Source: Hippasteria phrygiana (Eukaryota > Echinodermata > Asteroidea > Valvatida > Goniasteridae). Taken from it: 64,000 nucleotides of DNA. The stretch covers positions 372,001 to 436,000 of the forward strand of contig JAZGUH010000484.1 of assembly GCA_037893225.1 (NCBI GenBank). Reading direction: 5' to 3'. The notes below the pieces were generated by a model. The model saw only the letters and a program-made list of their open reading frames with translations, did no database searches and was not told the DNA's origin. Positions 44,861 to 57,664 of the stretch are shown piece after piece; the first letter of the stretch is position 1; the number at the start of each line of letters is the position of its first letter. A program made the translations under genes and the position numbers.

Positions 44861-47800
44861 TTCGTATCTGATCTTTTACTTGGTATCATGATCTCCACTT
44901 GTACTTGTATGTACTGGAATGCATGACGTGATTGCAGCGCGCTGTTCCGTCACAACCTGGATGCACGAATACAACGAGGTAAAAACGGTCAACGTCATTT
45001 CTCTGGGTAGGCCTACATAATGCCGGGATTTTGTTCGCAAGCCGTCTGTAATCCCATTATTTTACACCTGCCTTACGCAGTTCTTGACTCTCGGCAATTG
45101 ATAAGTGGTTATATCTTCTTTGCACATCCCAAGACGTCCCAAGGGTAACCACGAAAAACAAATGCCGTCTTTTAAGTGCAATTGGGACACCGAGACGAAG
45201 AAAGGAGCTGCCGTGTTTTTGCCTCCTAAATGATATTATGGTTGGGTCATCCAGCTTATTTGGACAGCTGAAAATGTGCGGAAGCTGTAGAGGACGTGTA
45301 CCCTAGAGCACCTGCCGAGTTTGCCGGCTCCGTTGCCTCTTTACCTCCTGGTGTCTCTTTCTTCGACGATAAGACTATGTTGATGAAGTATATGTGCTTT
45401 GGTGTGGTCTTCAACATGTTTTCCCGTATGTTGTTCCATGTGTATGTAGTACAAACTCTGTGGGATAGCCTGTCATCCCAAAAGGCTTTTAAATGGTTTG
45501 CTTTCTTGTCCAGAATCATGATTGGTATTAGGAATGCTGTTATTGTTCTCGCTAGCAAAGACGAGACATATTTGTATTTGCCTCTTGCATGTGAATACAG
45601 TTCTACAGGGAGTGAGATTCCTCTTTGAAATAATCTTAAGAGATAGACACCTTGTCCCGTGTGAAAATATTATTCTTTTCTTTAGAAGCCCCTGCAAAGG
45701 TTTTTTAACTCCATCCTTAGGGAAGACACAGTATTGTAGTAGCGCGACCTCCAGTGACAGTCTCTGTTATGGTTTATTTTTTTAGGAATTACTCGTGCTT
45801 TTAAAGTTTGTTATGCCTTGCAACCCAGCCATAAATTCTACCCCATTTTGTCTTTTTTCTCCCTGAATCATTTTATTTTGTAATCATCTCTCCCCGCACC
45901 GATTTTTACTCGAAGTACTATTGGATGTATATGTTTAGACACAATTTTCCAACTTTCAGCGGAAATTGTCAGGTTTAAGGTACTTGTATTCCGTGGTTAT
46001 CACCTTCCTTTCCCGCCCCAACGGCGACCTCGAGTGATTCTGACTGTAACCCACAGGGTTGTTGGCTTTAAATGCGCATCATGCGCCAGTAAATCAAGCA
46101 AAGGCAATGGAAACCTTTTGTCGTCATCAGTTAAAGCTGTCAGAGAAGGAGGGGGGGGGGGGGGGGGGTTGGGTATTGAAGTCTGGTGTAAAGAAGAATC
46201 AAATCAACTCGGAATTGCAGTTCCGTATATTAAAGCTGTCAGTTCGAGAGATGTTTTTAAACGTATTGTCACTTGCAATGAGAAAGTACCATTTACTGAA
46301 AGTGAAGTATATTCCATTCTGTGGTTCGTTTATGTGTTTTCGTCTTCAGGATCTGATGAAGTTTGGAGGATTTGATTTATTGTGATTGGGTTGTTTCATC
46401 AGGTTGCGGTGTGTAGTTTGCTGTTTCATTTCCGCCGTGTGTCATTAGCGTGAAGGGTTTTGATTTGCTGAGAGTTGTATGAGGATGGACTATTTATGTT
46501 TATAGGTGGGTGAATTCATTGAGCTCAGGGGAATGATTTTGTCAACTTTTGATGATAGAAGATTGTGTGATTGTTTGTGTAACTGCTGACCGAGTTTAGA
46601 TGGTGTGCTTATTAAAACGCTTGTGTGTAGCCACTGAACAGAACTTCTATACGTCTTCAAATCGTTGGGCATTTAGTCACTCTGAATTGCTCCAAAACCA
46701 TTTGCCAAGTTTTTCGTCAAAGTCAAACAACCAGAATATGTTAAACTTATTTTTTTTTAAATACCTATAAACAATGTATATTTTTTAAACTGCAAACGAC
46801 AACTCTCTGCAAAATAGACGCATTTCCAGCAGTACTTGCAACCATATTGGAATGCATGGGAAATTCGGGCGCCGCTAATAATATTGTCAACATGCGTGCA
46901 CAAGGGCTTCTATAAAATGTATAGAAAACCACACAATTGTACGGACTTTCTTTTTGTAACGTTGTACATTATATTAGATCTGTAACATTGTGTTAGATCT
47001 GTGCTATACCTTAATCATTGAGGGCGCTTTTAATAGCTGAAAGTGCTGAATCAAACGCATGTGGCACTGAGGGTATGCAGTTATTTTTTTAATATACATG
47101 TACATGGGTGGGATCATGGACACGGTCAGGCTTTTGGGCCCTTAATTGGCTTTTTATGCTCGTGTGGCTTCCCTGGGGAATTTGACGATCATGTGACAAT
47201 TGATTCACAGTCACAGACACACAAAAACCAAATGTTAATTTTAACAATGTTTTGCGCAAGTCATTTTATGCGTATAGGCATGAAACTCAAAGATCAGTTA
47301 TTAAAACAAAATATGCACAGGATTACTTACCGGTATCTAATTATTTTTTTACTCGTCCCCTAAATGCTATTACAAGGAGTCAAACATATCGTACAGAAGA
47401 CGTACCGGTAACTAAATAGACACAGTGCTTGCTAATATGTTGTTTTAATGAAATATACAAAACAATCGCAATGTGCATAGAAAGTGAAAAAATACATTTA
47501 TTCACGACGTCACTCTGCCATTTATTCAACCAAAAAAGGGAAAAAATCCGGAAGGTCTTGACGGAATTGGTACTTCAGAATAATAAGTACCCTCTTCGTA
47601 ACCATCGTTATCTTACCCCAGGGACATACCTGTCCTCTCTAGTGCCCCGAATACTCCTCCAGTTTGCACGTTAAATACTGAGAATCTTTCGTTTCATGTT
47701 TTTCGATTGATTGTTGAGAATCTGGCATTCATTGATTAACTAAGGCCATCTCGGCACTCGGCAGTTTTTTCAATTGATCTTTTTTTCGGAGGAGATTTTT

Positions 47801-50800
47801 CTTTTTTTCTGCGCGATTAAATGAACAAGTCGTGCCAATGCCCGGTGACGGGGTGTTTTACCGGCCATCTCAAATGGGGCTGTGGATTGTAAGTGGGGAC
47901 GTATTTTCCCCCAGTTTCCCTCAACAATTCAATATAAGCCCATACACGTATGTAAAATCCGCTGTGAGACAGCAGCATCAAACTGCCGAACGCTCCCTCC
48001 AAATCAGTATTTCAAACAAAATGGTAAATGTTAAATGTGTTTAGTGTATAGGCCACGAACACAAAATCATGGAAATAGAGGGCCCACCGACCGATTCCCC
48101 ACGTCCTTAAAAAATGGAAAGTTTGAAGACACTCTGATGATGGCCCCTCGTGTAGTGCTACCTCATTTCATGTTTGTTTTTTATTTTGAATAGAGCACGT
48201 GTATAAAATTAAATAATAGATTCTGTGGTTCCATCAAGCGTCTTCAATGGAGACTTTTATTTGCCTCCTAGGGTGTCTTGGTTGTTGGTCTCTTTGTCAC
48301 CTTGAGGTATTTTTTGCTGAGCACATAAACGTTTGCTTACCAAGATACCCGCCAAAATGGTAAGTCATGTGTGTATTTCCTTTGACTGGCTCTAATCAGA
48401 ATTTATTTAAACAATCATTTCTGCTTAGCGGCGATGCGAAATCCACCTCCATTTGCTATTGTACCCTCTTTGCGCAAATTGCCCTGAAAAAAGTTACCTT
48501 TACAAGCATCTGTTTTGTTTTCAAGCGAAATACAAACAAATGTGTCACTTTCGCTTCTTAACATCAGCCTCGTTCTTAATTGAGAGTAAATTCGATTTTA
48601 AAAAGTAACCGTTTTATACACGGGTAAATCGACATAGCTTTCATGCTTAATGATACAGACTAGAAACATTGGGATAAACGAAAGCTTTGAACATTCAGAC
48701 TTTCACCCAAGTCATCTTTCTATATCTTATCATTTTGCCGTGAGCGTAGCTGACCTTCTGCAACGTGTATTCATCGCGACGATGAGAAATTGAAGAAACT
48801 ATATGACTGTTCCTATCTGCAGTATGATGCCAATGTATAGAAATCCTTGTCGTGATGCAGTATGTGTGAAAAGGGGAACCTGGCTGTGCTAAGGCTGCAG
48901 TGCCGAGTTTGTCTTCTGAATATTATTAAGCATACGCGAAATTTATACATTTGAACATGAATTAGACTGCTGCAAACGCTAACTGACTGGCTTGACCTGA
49001 AATAAATACAAATCAACAAAAGTTCTTTCTCAGATAAAACAAAATCAAATTTGAAAATTTGATTTAACATGAAGGTAATTTCAGCACTGGGTAAACTGAG
49101 CACATGACACCATCAGATTGCAGAGGTGCACTGACCTTTGCCCTTCTGCTCTTCATAAAAGCATCTTTTCTTCCCTCTCATCATTGTACAATCTCAAAGG
49201 AGCTATAGTTTTAAAAACATTAATACAAATTATAGTTCTCATCAGCGAGCCGTTTCACGCCATCTTCGATTTTGTGTCCCCCGCTTTCAGCTTTGATTTT
49301 CGATTTTATCTTGACCGCCTGGGCTGACCATCTTTGCCCAGGACTGCCTGACCGTTCTCCCGGCAATAATGTGCCTCAGTTTGCTTTGATGGGTTTCCTT
49401 AAATTCCAGACCAATGAACTTAAGTCGTCGAAATATCTAGTCAAGTCAAAATGGCCACTCAAATCGAAAACGGGAATGTTCAAACTGTTTGAAACTCCAT
49501 CTCTTGTCAAACTGTTTTGTTTGGGCAGGATATATCCTAAGTTGTAGTCGAGAAACGATAAATTTTGGATGCGAATACTGAAGTTTGTTTTTATTATTTC
49601 CGCATTTTGAAGGTAAATCATCGCACCCCCTGGCGCTGTTGGTTGAGGAGTTTCCCGATTCCCGGGTGATTTTTGAGTGACATCAACCTCAACAATCGTA
49701 CAGCGAAGATATATTTATCATAGGAGTCAATCAGACTCTGGGACTACAAGCAAAGAAAATTCATCTCGTCCGACAAAGCTCTGTCAGCACCATCAGTTGG
49801 AGCAGCTCATCTCCTATAGAACAAGCTCCTCTGCTCACCGTACGTCATCTCAATCTCGGTCTTCTCTGTCAAAATTTAGAAATCTAATCTAATAGCATCC
49901 CTACAAAATATATACGATCTTGACCGGTATAAATTAGTCGTGACTGAAGGGACATACACAGCGGTCAGCTTTCAGATGAAAATCATTCATCAGATGTATC
50001 TCGCATCCCGAAGGAGTTCATAGGAAGATGAGCAGACTGGCATGTTTCCCCCTGAGAATTTCATTTTCTGCATCAGAGTCGGGACAAATGTGCTACAAAA
50101 GGCTTATACTAGGTTGCCAATCCTAGTACATGTATTGTCGACAACCATGTTAACCTATTCACCTATGCAAGCGTAATTAAACTACCCTTTTGACTTGCTC
50201 CAAAGACCTATCCTTTTTGTTCCTTACATTTCCCCTTATTATCTTACGGGATATTACGTACGTGCGTGTTCTCATTTCACTGAACGTTTACCCTCTGCTT
50301 GTAGGTCTCATGCTGTTGCCGTGATCGTCATTATATTTATGTCCATTTTATGGTATATATCCGAAACTGTGGGTTTCATACAGCTATACCGCGTTCCCTT
50401 GGTTGAGTTAAAATTTAATACTTCATAAGCTGTGTTGATGCATGAAGGATTCCTGAAACACCGGGGAAGAGGTATAACATTCGGGGGTCTGCACCGTCCA
50501 TTTCAATGCCTTCATTCTTTCTTTTTCTGACTGCCAATTTGCTGCATGTCTGTCCGTTCGTCTGCCTGCTTGGTTTTTTTTCTGGCATTGCCGTTTTCTC
50601 TTTGCGTTGATACCTCCGGTTCTTCTAAGAACCATACATCTTTTTGAGTTGGTGACTCCACAAATGTTCTCGTTGTACTCTAACCTTGCAAAGCCTCAAA
50701 TCACATCTGTTTTTTTCCTGTTGGGCATGTATTACTGTCCTTTCCATCTTCTGCCCATCCTTTTCCGTCTGCTCTTCCTGCTTCTGATTCACATCACCAA

Positions 50801-53441
50801 GTTCTCATCCCTAATCACTTTTCCTAATGTCGGATACTCTAAGGTTTCTACATCTTTGGTTTTTATGTACGTTCTCGTCTTTTACTTCGTTTTTTTCCAA
50901 ATGATGATTGTATGCTTTCGTCTTGAACTTCTTACCCCACCATCTCGTGGCTCTCAGGTACCGGTAACCAAACCCTCGTCAGCTTCATTTTGACACTTTT
51001 CATCAAGCGTCTACTCCTACTGGTGCCGCCGTCACCATAACCAACCACCTCAACTCCCACTTTCACCAGCGCCAGAAGCTGAGATTTCAAAGTCAACACG
51101 TGCGAATATGAGCGGGGATTAATTGAAACATTCCTAAATATCCGACTTATCAATCGACAATGAGTGTCTGTCACTCACGACTTCACAGCCATGTCACTTT
51201 CAAGTCAAATCTAAATCTTAAAATAAACAAAATCTAAGTCGCAGAGATTGCATGTCGTGTACGCATTGTGGAGACCGGTCATGCTTAATACAACTATAGA
51301 CGGCGCTATAGAGCCGTATGATAGGCAGATCTGTAGATATAGATAGAGGAGTTGCGACATCGGGGTGCCAAAGTTTGGGCACAAGATGGCTGCTCAATGC
51401 ATCAATGCACACACAAAATAAATCCAATCTATATCATTGCACGCGGGAACCATTTTATACCCAATAATTGAAACTTCGTTGTCGCGTCTCTCTGATACAG
51501 TTCTGCAGAGGCCTACTTGGTATCCATGGAGCCACCTGTCATTTTCATTATCTTTTAAAATTGAAGGTATTTTAAAAAGGGGTGATAAGCCCAAAGCTGT
51601 TTTGGCGGCTGTTGTTCCGCAACATTATTTTAATTTTATGTCAATATCGCCATTTTGCTCAGTAAACGTCCTGCACAATTTGCATGTCTAGAAATAATGC
51701 TTCTCTAAAGTCAGAAGGAAAACGGCGATGTAACATCAAAAGTGCATTCCCTTTCACTGTTTACAGTACAATGTTCTCAAAAGTTGAGCAATTGACTTAC
51801 AAACAAGACGAATCGACAATTCGTTGACTTTCCCATGCACAACGCGGTTGAATATGTATCAAAGCAAAGCCTTCTCTTAAAAATGTAGGCGTATAGAATC
51901 GTTTCAGCAATTGTGCCTGTTTCCTTTTTGCCCGTCCATCTCATTTCCTTCTTGGTGCCTGTTGGTTTGGGGCTTTAAAAGCACCTCCATGATCTACCTT
52001 TCTCGATCACAGACTCAATTTAGAACTCTATCCGGTCCCCTCGTGTTGCAATCCCATCTGTTAAATATCTTCTAAGAACCTGACAGACCCACCGTAACAG
52101 TGTCCAAAAAAGCCTGGCATCCTTCTAAAAAACATGTCACGTACCCAGAGCTTATAGGCAAAACGTCCATTCAGTTTTGTATCTATTTCAGTACATTAGT
52201 TACTATTTACAGCCACTATAGTGTAGTGTTATAGACGTGGGTTGAACGATTGGCGTGTGTTTGAGCATAGACTCGATCCATCTTGAGCAGTACGCGGGCG
52301 GTGTAAATCTTTGAGATTGCTTTTTGTTCGTGTCCAGCTTTAGATTTCGTTTACCTGCTCTTCGGAATAATTCGATCAGAGTTTCAGTAATCTTGGCGAT
52401 TTGGCGTTTAATGAATTTCGAATCATTAGCAGGTAATAGAGTGGCTGCTCAGCCTGTTGTTGTATAGTAGTTTTGTTAGATGTTATTTTGCTCAAGTTCA
52501 ATGCAATTTCCCTATATTATTAAGTTGTATATTTTTTATTAAACACACTTTTGCATTATTTCGTTAACACGATTGTGAATTTCTACACGTTCCAAGCAAA
52601 ATATGGAATCTGAATCATATTGAATTTAATATACATTAAATAGTTTTTAACAAGTTAAGCAGATTTTAGCATGGGTTTTTGTGGTAAATGTAAATAAAGA
52701 ATTAATGTTTCTCTCATTATTTGTGGATTTGTGATCTTTACATTAGGGAAATCGCTTATTTCTTCCCGTAGTGGGAAATACAGGCCTGCGCAGATTGTTC
52801 GTCACAATGATGAATATTTTCCATTTCTGAGTACGGACGAAGGACTGACAGAAATCAAATTTAATTACTGCGCTCGGTGCAAGAACCTCTCCAGAGTGGA
52901 TGGAGCGAGCAAGGTCAGTTTTTGATGCCAGAGGGAAAACCCATGAGATTTGGTAACTTCCAATCTCAGTAAAACTCGCGCCATTAGTACAGACTGACAA
53001 TACCTAAACTAGACGCCCTGATTGAATGTGAACCCGGGCCAGTCGGGTAAAGACCAAGGAAGTGTCATTAGAATACGCGGTGCCAAATCCACTGTCTGCA
53101 TGCAGTCCTTAATTAGCCCGTAGCCAGAAACGAATAATTTACGTCATTGTGACGTGCTGTCCGGGCTCTCACAGCTGGTGGGGCGTATTTTCCATTACAG
53201 GAAAATATTAGTGTTTCTCCCGCAGGAAAGAAGATTTATAAAAACGAAAACACACACACACACACAGAGGGCTACACGAGGGAGTCGAGCATACTCCCCA
53301 CCTGTCCTCGAAAAGTAAATGTGGTTTTATAATTTAGAAAAAAAAAAAAACATGTATGATGAGGGATGTTAGAACGGAGTGAGCTGATATAACCCCCCCC
53401 CCCCCCCTTCGCTTGGCTAACCTTTAGATCTATTGGCTTAA

Positions 53442-54064
53442 CCAGTTCGCGTCGGAGGACGAGTCAACACGCACTGGCTGTTTTTATACACGGGCACGGC
53501 TGACGGTTAAAACGTCAAGCTTGCCTCGACTCACCTCCGGATGACGTCTCAACACGCTAATCCCTCATTTGTTTTGCACACACACACACACAGTCATGTA
53601 AACGGGTGCAATCGTGGACCTCCCATTGTTCCTCTTTTGTTTATACTCTAACATTTTCGGAAGGCCTCCCATTGGTTTTGTACACGATTTTCAATCGTGG
53701 ACGTTAGGTCAAACGTGGACCCCTTTGTCTCAGCCCGAATTCTTTTGTCCTATAGGTCCACGATTGCCGGCATATACAAACTCACACACACACACACACA
53801 CTCACACACACACAAAATGTCCGAGAAGTCTGAGGCGGACCGTGTGTTGAACTTGAACTTGACCGCTGTGCACAGCCTGTTCTACAATTTACGCTCCAAT
53901 CCAGTGCGCACACCAAAGTATTGAAATATATGAGGTTTCGGCAAGAAATATCGTACAAATACGGTTGAAATGACTCTTGCGAATCAGTATTTGTGGCGTT
54001 TGGCTGTATTTTGATTTTGTTTTAAACCGAAATTTTCGGCAAAAATAATCCCGGCGCGAACTGG
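53442..54064. mobile_element. TTAA-flanked MITE containing an R1 repeat
   Basis: TTAA lies on both sides (53438-53441 and 54065-54068). The terminal inverted repeats are CCAGTTCGCG plus CGG, with one mismatch in 14. The 623-bp interior contains the R1 copy at 53590-53780 and (AC)n tracts. The TTAA target fits piggyBac or Kolobok elements. No transposase is seen. Confidence 0.75.
53590..53780 (+). repeat. Dispersed repeat family R1, copy 3
   Basis: The R1 order is complete: ATCGTGGACCTCCCATTGTT, CCTCTTTTGTTTATACTCTA, TTTTCGGAAGGCCTCCC, TTTTGTACACGATTTTCAAT and CACGATTGCCGGCATATACA. (CA)n lies on both sides. Confidence 0.85.
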
Positions 54065-54610
54065 TTAATAATCTTTTTGCTACGCAGTACTCGATTACAG
54101 TTGCAGTCGTGGCACGCCGTGGCTCAAAGACGAGATTTATTTTGTCAATTAGGATTTTCCCGATTCCCCGGTGTCATTTCCTTCTCGCATTACTGTCACG
54201 CTGCTGATAATAGCGACGAAGGTAGACTTTACCTCCTGGTAGAAATTCATTTCCAAAAACGATTTATTCCACGATTCGTTTTGACGTTTTGGTGTGTGTA
54301 CTGTAGTTTCGTTATAAAAGGAGGGATGTATGCAAAATATTAAACCATGAGATTGCAAAGAGTTTCCTTCTGTTTACATGACTACACAAAAGTGTTATAT
54401 GTGCATGGCTCCCTGTATATGTTTTTCTTTTTTATGGACGGGATTGGTGGTTTAGGGGAAATAATATTACATTATCCCTCCACCATTCGATTGGGTTTGG
54501 CGGGAACAAATTGTCACCATTACCTTGTTTGGCCGAATCATGTGGCCATAATTCGAATGCAAAGAAAAGTGCTGCACAGCGGCGCCAGACTCAACAATTT
54601 GTATTGGGGA

Positions 54611-55183
54611 GGGGTGAAGCCCATCAACCATACACGGTTCTCCTATATCCCCATCAAACACGCTCAACGCTTCATTCGGGGTGAAGCCCATCAACCATAC
54701 ACGGTTGTCCAATATCCCCATCAACCACGCTCAACCCTTCATACGGGGTGAAGCCTATCAACCATACACGGTTGTCCTATATCCTCATCAACCACGCTGA
54801 ACCCTTCATACAGAGTGAAGCCCATCAACCATGCACAGTTCTCCTATATCCCTATCAACCACGCTTTACGGGGTGAAGCCCATCAACCACGCTCAACCCT
54901 TCATACGGGGTGAAGCCTATCAACCATACACGGTTGTCCTATATCCTCATCAACCACGCTGAACCCTTCATACAGAGTGAAGCCCATCAACCATGCACAG
55001 TTCTCCTATATCCCTATCAACCACGCTTTACGGGGTGAAGCCCATCAACCACGCTCAACCCTTCATACGGGGTGAAGCCCATCAACCATACACGGTTCTC
55101 CTATATCCCCATCAACCACGCTCAACCCTTCATACGGGGTGAAGCCCATCAACATACACGGTTTTCCGATATCCCCATCAACC
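54611..55183 (+). repeat. 67-bp satellite array with 162-bp higher-order unit
   Basis: Units of 67 bp begin GGGGTGAAGCCCATCAACCA and end AACCCTTCATAC. Two deletion variants (58 and 37 bp) combine with one full unit into a 162-bp higher-order repeat present twice in succession (54745-54906 and 54907-55068) with essentially no difference. This points to a recent duplication. Confidence 0.95.
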
Positions 55184-55185
55184 TA

Positions 55186-55395
55186 GTGGCGCACCCAGGA
55201 TTTGACTTTGGGGGGGGGGGGGGGGGGGGGGGGAGGGGGCTCACAATTTTTTTGTAAAGAATGTTGAAATTTTTCAAAAAATGTTGTCCCAGATTATTTG
55301 CCCCGGAAAATACTCTTTTGACGTTGGTGGCGCCATTTACACCCCCATTTTACTACTGGAAATAGGCCACATACATATCACGGTCAATTCCTAGG
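55186..55395 (+). mobile_element. Poly(G)-bearing insertion splitting the satellite
   Basis: It starts CTAGTGGCGCACCCAGGATT, followed by a G run (55210-55233) and an AT-rich body. AGTGGCG-type tips followed by poly(G) resemble non-autonomous hAT-like elements. Satellite on one side is direct and on the other inverted. The right boundary is approximate. Confidence 0.45.
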
Positions 55396-55396
55396 A

Positions 55397-55560
55397 CTAC
55401 CTCTGCATGGGTATAGGACAACCGTGCATGGTTGATGGGCTGGTTGATGGAGATATAGGAGAACCGTGCCTTGATGGGCTTCACCCCGTATGAAGCGTTG
55501 AGCTTGGGGTTATAGGAGAGCCGTGTATGGTTGATGGGCTTCACCCATAAGGGTTGAGCG
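55397..55560 (-). repeat. Inverted satellite fragment
   Basis: On the minus strand this contains about three partial 67-bp satellite units (GTGAAGCCCATCAACCATAC, CGGTTCTCCTATATC, CAACGCTTCATACGGGG). They are in the opposite orientation to the array at 54611-55183. Confidence 0.85.
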
Positions 55561-55810
55561 TGGCTGATGCAGTACCCCCCCCCCCCCCCCCCCTAAGAGG
55601 TTGTCATTCTTTTGGGGGTGGTCAAAATTATATCCGATTTCCAAAAGCTAAGGGGCAAGTAATGAAACAGCATGCAGGTGTAAATAAAACATCCACTATC
55701 ACGACAGAATACCGTCTTTCAATACAAAATTTCACTCTCTACTTTCAACACCATAGTTATGAATCTGAACAGCGAATGAAATGATCAGAATTAATCTCTT
55801 TGTAGACAAA

Positions 55811-55905
55811 GGGGGGGGGGGGAACTGGGGGAAAGAAAAAATTGGGAGGAAATGTCTCGTCCCCCCCCCCCCCCCCCCCCCTGTAGCGCCGCCACTGATG
55901 CTCCA
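55811..55905 (-). mobile_element. Fragment of an AGTGGCGGCGCTACA-G(n) element
   Basis: On the minus strand it reads AGTGGCGGCGCTACA followed by about 21 G (55861-55881), then a short body and C12 (minus-strand view of G 55811-55822). The tip is similar in kind to the element starting at 55186. Its extent is uncertain. Confidence 0.4.
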
Positions 55906-56897
55906 CCAGCAAAGATGTTGTGACGACCGCGCTCTGTCCGTATCCTAGGTGTATTGCACTTTTGCCTGCACGGATAACGCAATTAAACTTACAAACCTTT
56001 CCCTTGTTTGCGGCTTCCTGCACAATTTCTTTACCCCCAGGAAGAGGAGAGTGTTTGAGCATACCTGTACGCTTCAAATTTGCCCTGTTGTTTCAGTTTA
56101 CATCCCCCCCCCCCCCCCCTCGGAAAGTAAGATTATTGGTCATTAATAAATGACCGGACACCGAGACACTATCGGTCAACTACTACCCTGGAGTCCATCC
56201 TCTGGTCTGCCTCTGACCTATACATATATCTTTGAGTATATTAACTGACATTTGCATCTTGATTGGTCTTCATGCTAGCTTCCTGTCGCCTACGTGTCGT
56301 AAACCGAAACTTTGCTAGCGTTTATACAGCGACACCCAATGGGCTTGCCTTAAGCCACAGCTGCGTGCGTGGTCGGAGTACCCATTAGTGTGGTGTCTGC
56401 TATATTTTATATACGAACTTAATGCCAGGCAAGGTGATGTCCGACTATTTCTGATAAATTTAAGTACGTCGTCTGCTATTTTTTCTTGTTAATTTCTAGA
56501 TCAGATTTTTACGTAAAGGACTAAACATTAGGCTTAGTAACATCAGTTTTCATAATCGGAACCATTTAGTTAAGATAGATCAAACTTAAGATGTATTACA
56601 GCTTCTACTAAAAAACGCCTCTTCTAGTGTTAATTTTTTTTCAAATCTCGCCTGGATAAAAATTATAAACAGTGCCCACTGAACCAATTCACTAGTCTTT
56701 TTTGTATTATTTTCTTGTTTGCAGATGTTTGTGTTTCTTTTTGGTACTTTTCTTTTTAAGTGTAAATTGTTTTAATGTATTTATTTGTAAAGAAAAGAAA
56801 TCGTTTTCATCCTAATGTTGTTGTATATTGTATTTTATTGTTAATATGGATGTTTTTCTCTCATGCCTCGAAAGGGGCTATCATAGGAAATATAACT

Positions 56898-57054
56898 CAA
56901 TAGACCTAAGACGTACGTAATGACGTCACACTTTGTGTACATGTGCGCTTTCCTATGGGAACCAGGTGGGGACGATTGTCTGGCGTCCTGACTTGGCTCC
57001 CATAGGATAGGAAGGCGCACATGTAAACAAAGCCATTACGTCATATGTCTATTG
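56898..57054. mobile_element. MITE with CAATAGAC terminal repeats
   Basis: The arms (about 60 bp each) are imperfect inverse complements: CAATAGAC, GACGTAATG/GACGTACGTAATG, TACATGTGCGC and TTCCTAT blocks in order. Both arms carry a TGACGT-like CRE core. It is 157 bp and non-coding. Confidence 0.8.
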
Positions 57055-57084
57055 CCTCCATATGAAGCGCGACATGGGGCAAAG

Positions 57085-57200
57085 GGAATCCCCCCCCCCC
57101 CTCTTTTGTGGTAGTCATTGTGTTCCCGGAATCTTAGGAATTCTTTTAAGAAATCTAGGAGGATGTGTTGGGTAACAATAGTCTGGAATGTGCCTAATCC
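57085..57200 (+). repeat. Poly(C)-headed repeat R6, copy 1
   Basis: Shared with 59818-59935: a C run, then CTCTTTTGTG, GTCATTGTGTTCCCGGAATC, GGAATTC, GGATGTGTT and TCTGGA(A/G)TGT. It is non-coding and of unknown class. Confidence 0.85.
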
Positions 57201-57434
57201 GCTCCTACCAGCGTCTCAAAAGTTCCCCATTGATTTGTTTTGATTTGCTCACATGGCGGCGCACATGCCTATAGATACGTAGGTTGAATTCAGCCTGTAA
57301 AGTACAGTAAGCATTCTTTGTTGTCAACAAAGAAAGTGAAACACACCATTCGCACAATTTATCTGGTATTTAATAACTTTAATGGGGCACCAGAGTCAAT
57401 TATGTTGTATTTTATTTTATCACAAATAAAAAAT

Positions 57435-57664
57435 CAATAAGCCAGTTCGGTATCTCAAAGGTCAAAGGTTATTCGGGATAAAATTGCTGACGTAATGTCA
57501 CGCGATGTTACGCGGACGCGCACGCCCATTCTGATCAAATTTAACACGCGCACGTTGTGTGCGACCACCTTTCGTGGTGCACACGCGCGCGCTAGGTCAA
57601 GGGTCATTCGGGATAACTTTGTCATTGTGCACATGCGCAGTTGAAATACCGAACTGGCTTATTG
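57435..57664. mobile_element. MITE with CAATAAGCCAGTTCGGTAT ends
   Basis: The ends CAATAAGCCAGTTCGGTAT are exact inverted repeats. Inside, AGGTCAAxGGTxATTCGGGAT occurs twice as a direct repeat, and there is a CpG-rich GCGCACG centre. It is 230 bp with no coding capacity. Confidence 0.85.

Noticed and set aside
45296..45785. 110- and 87-residue plus-strand frames near 45.5 kb
   Set aside because: No domain, no consistent splice context, and overlapping open frames on both strands at similar length.
49677..49892. 71-residue Ser-rich frame
   Set aside because: Short, low complexity, no start context or neighbouring exon that fits.
50607..50993. 128-residue hydrophobic frame resembling a membrane protein
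   Set aside because: The region is pyrimidine-rich, which forces Leu/Phe/Ser codons; there is no motif or splice support.
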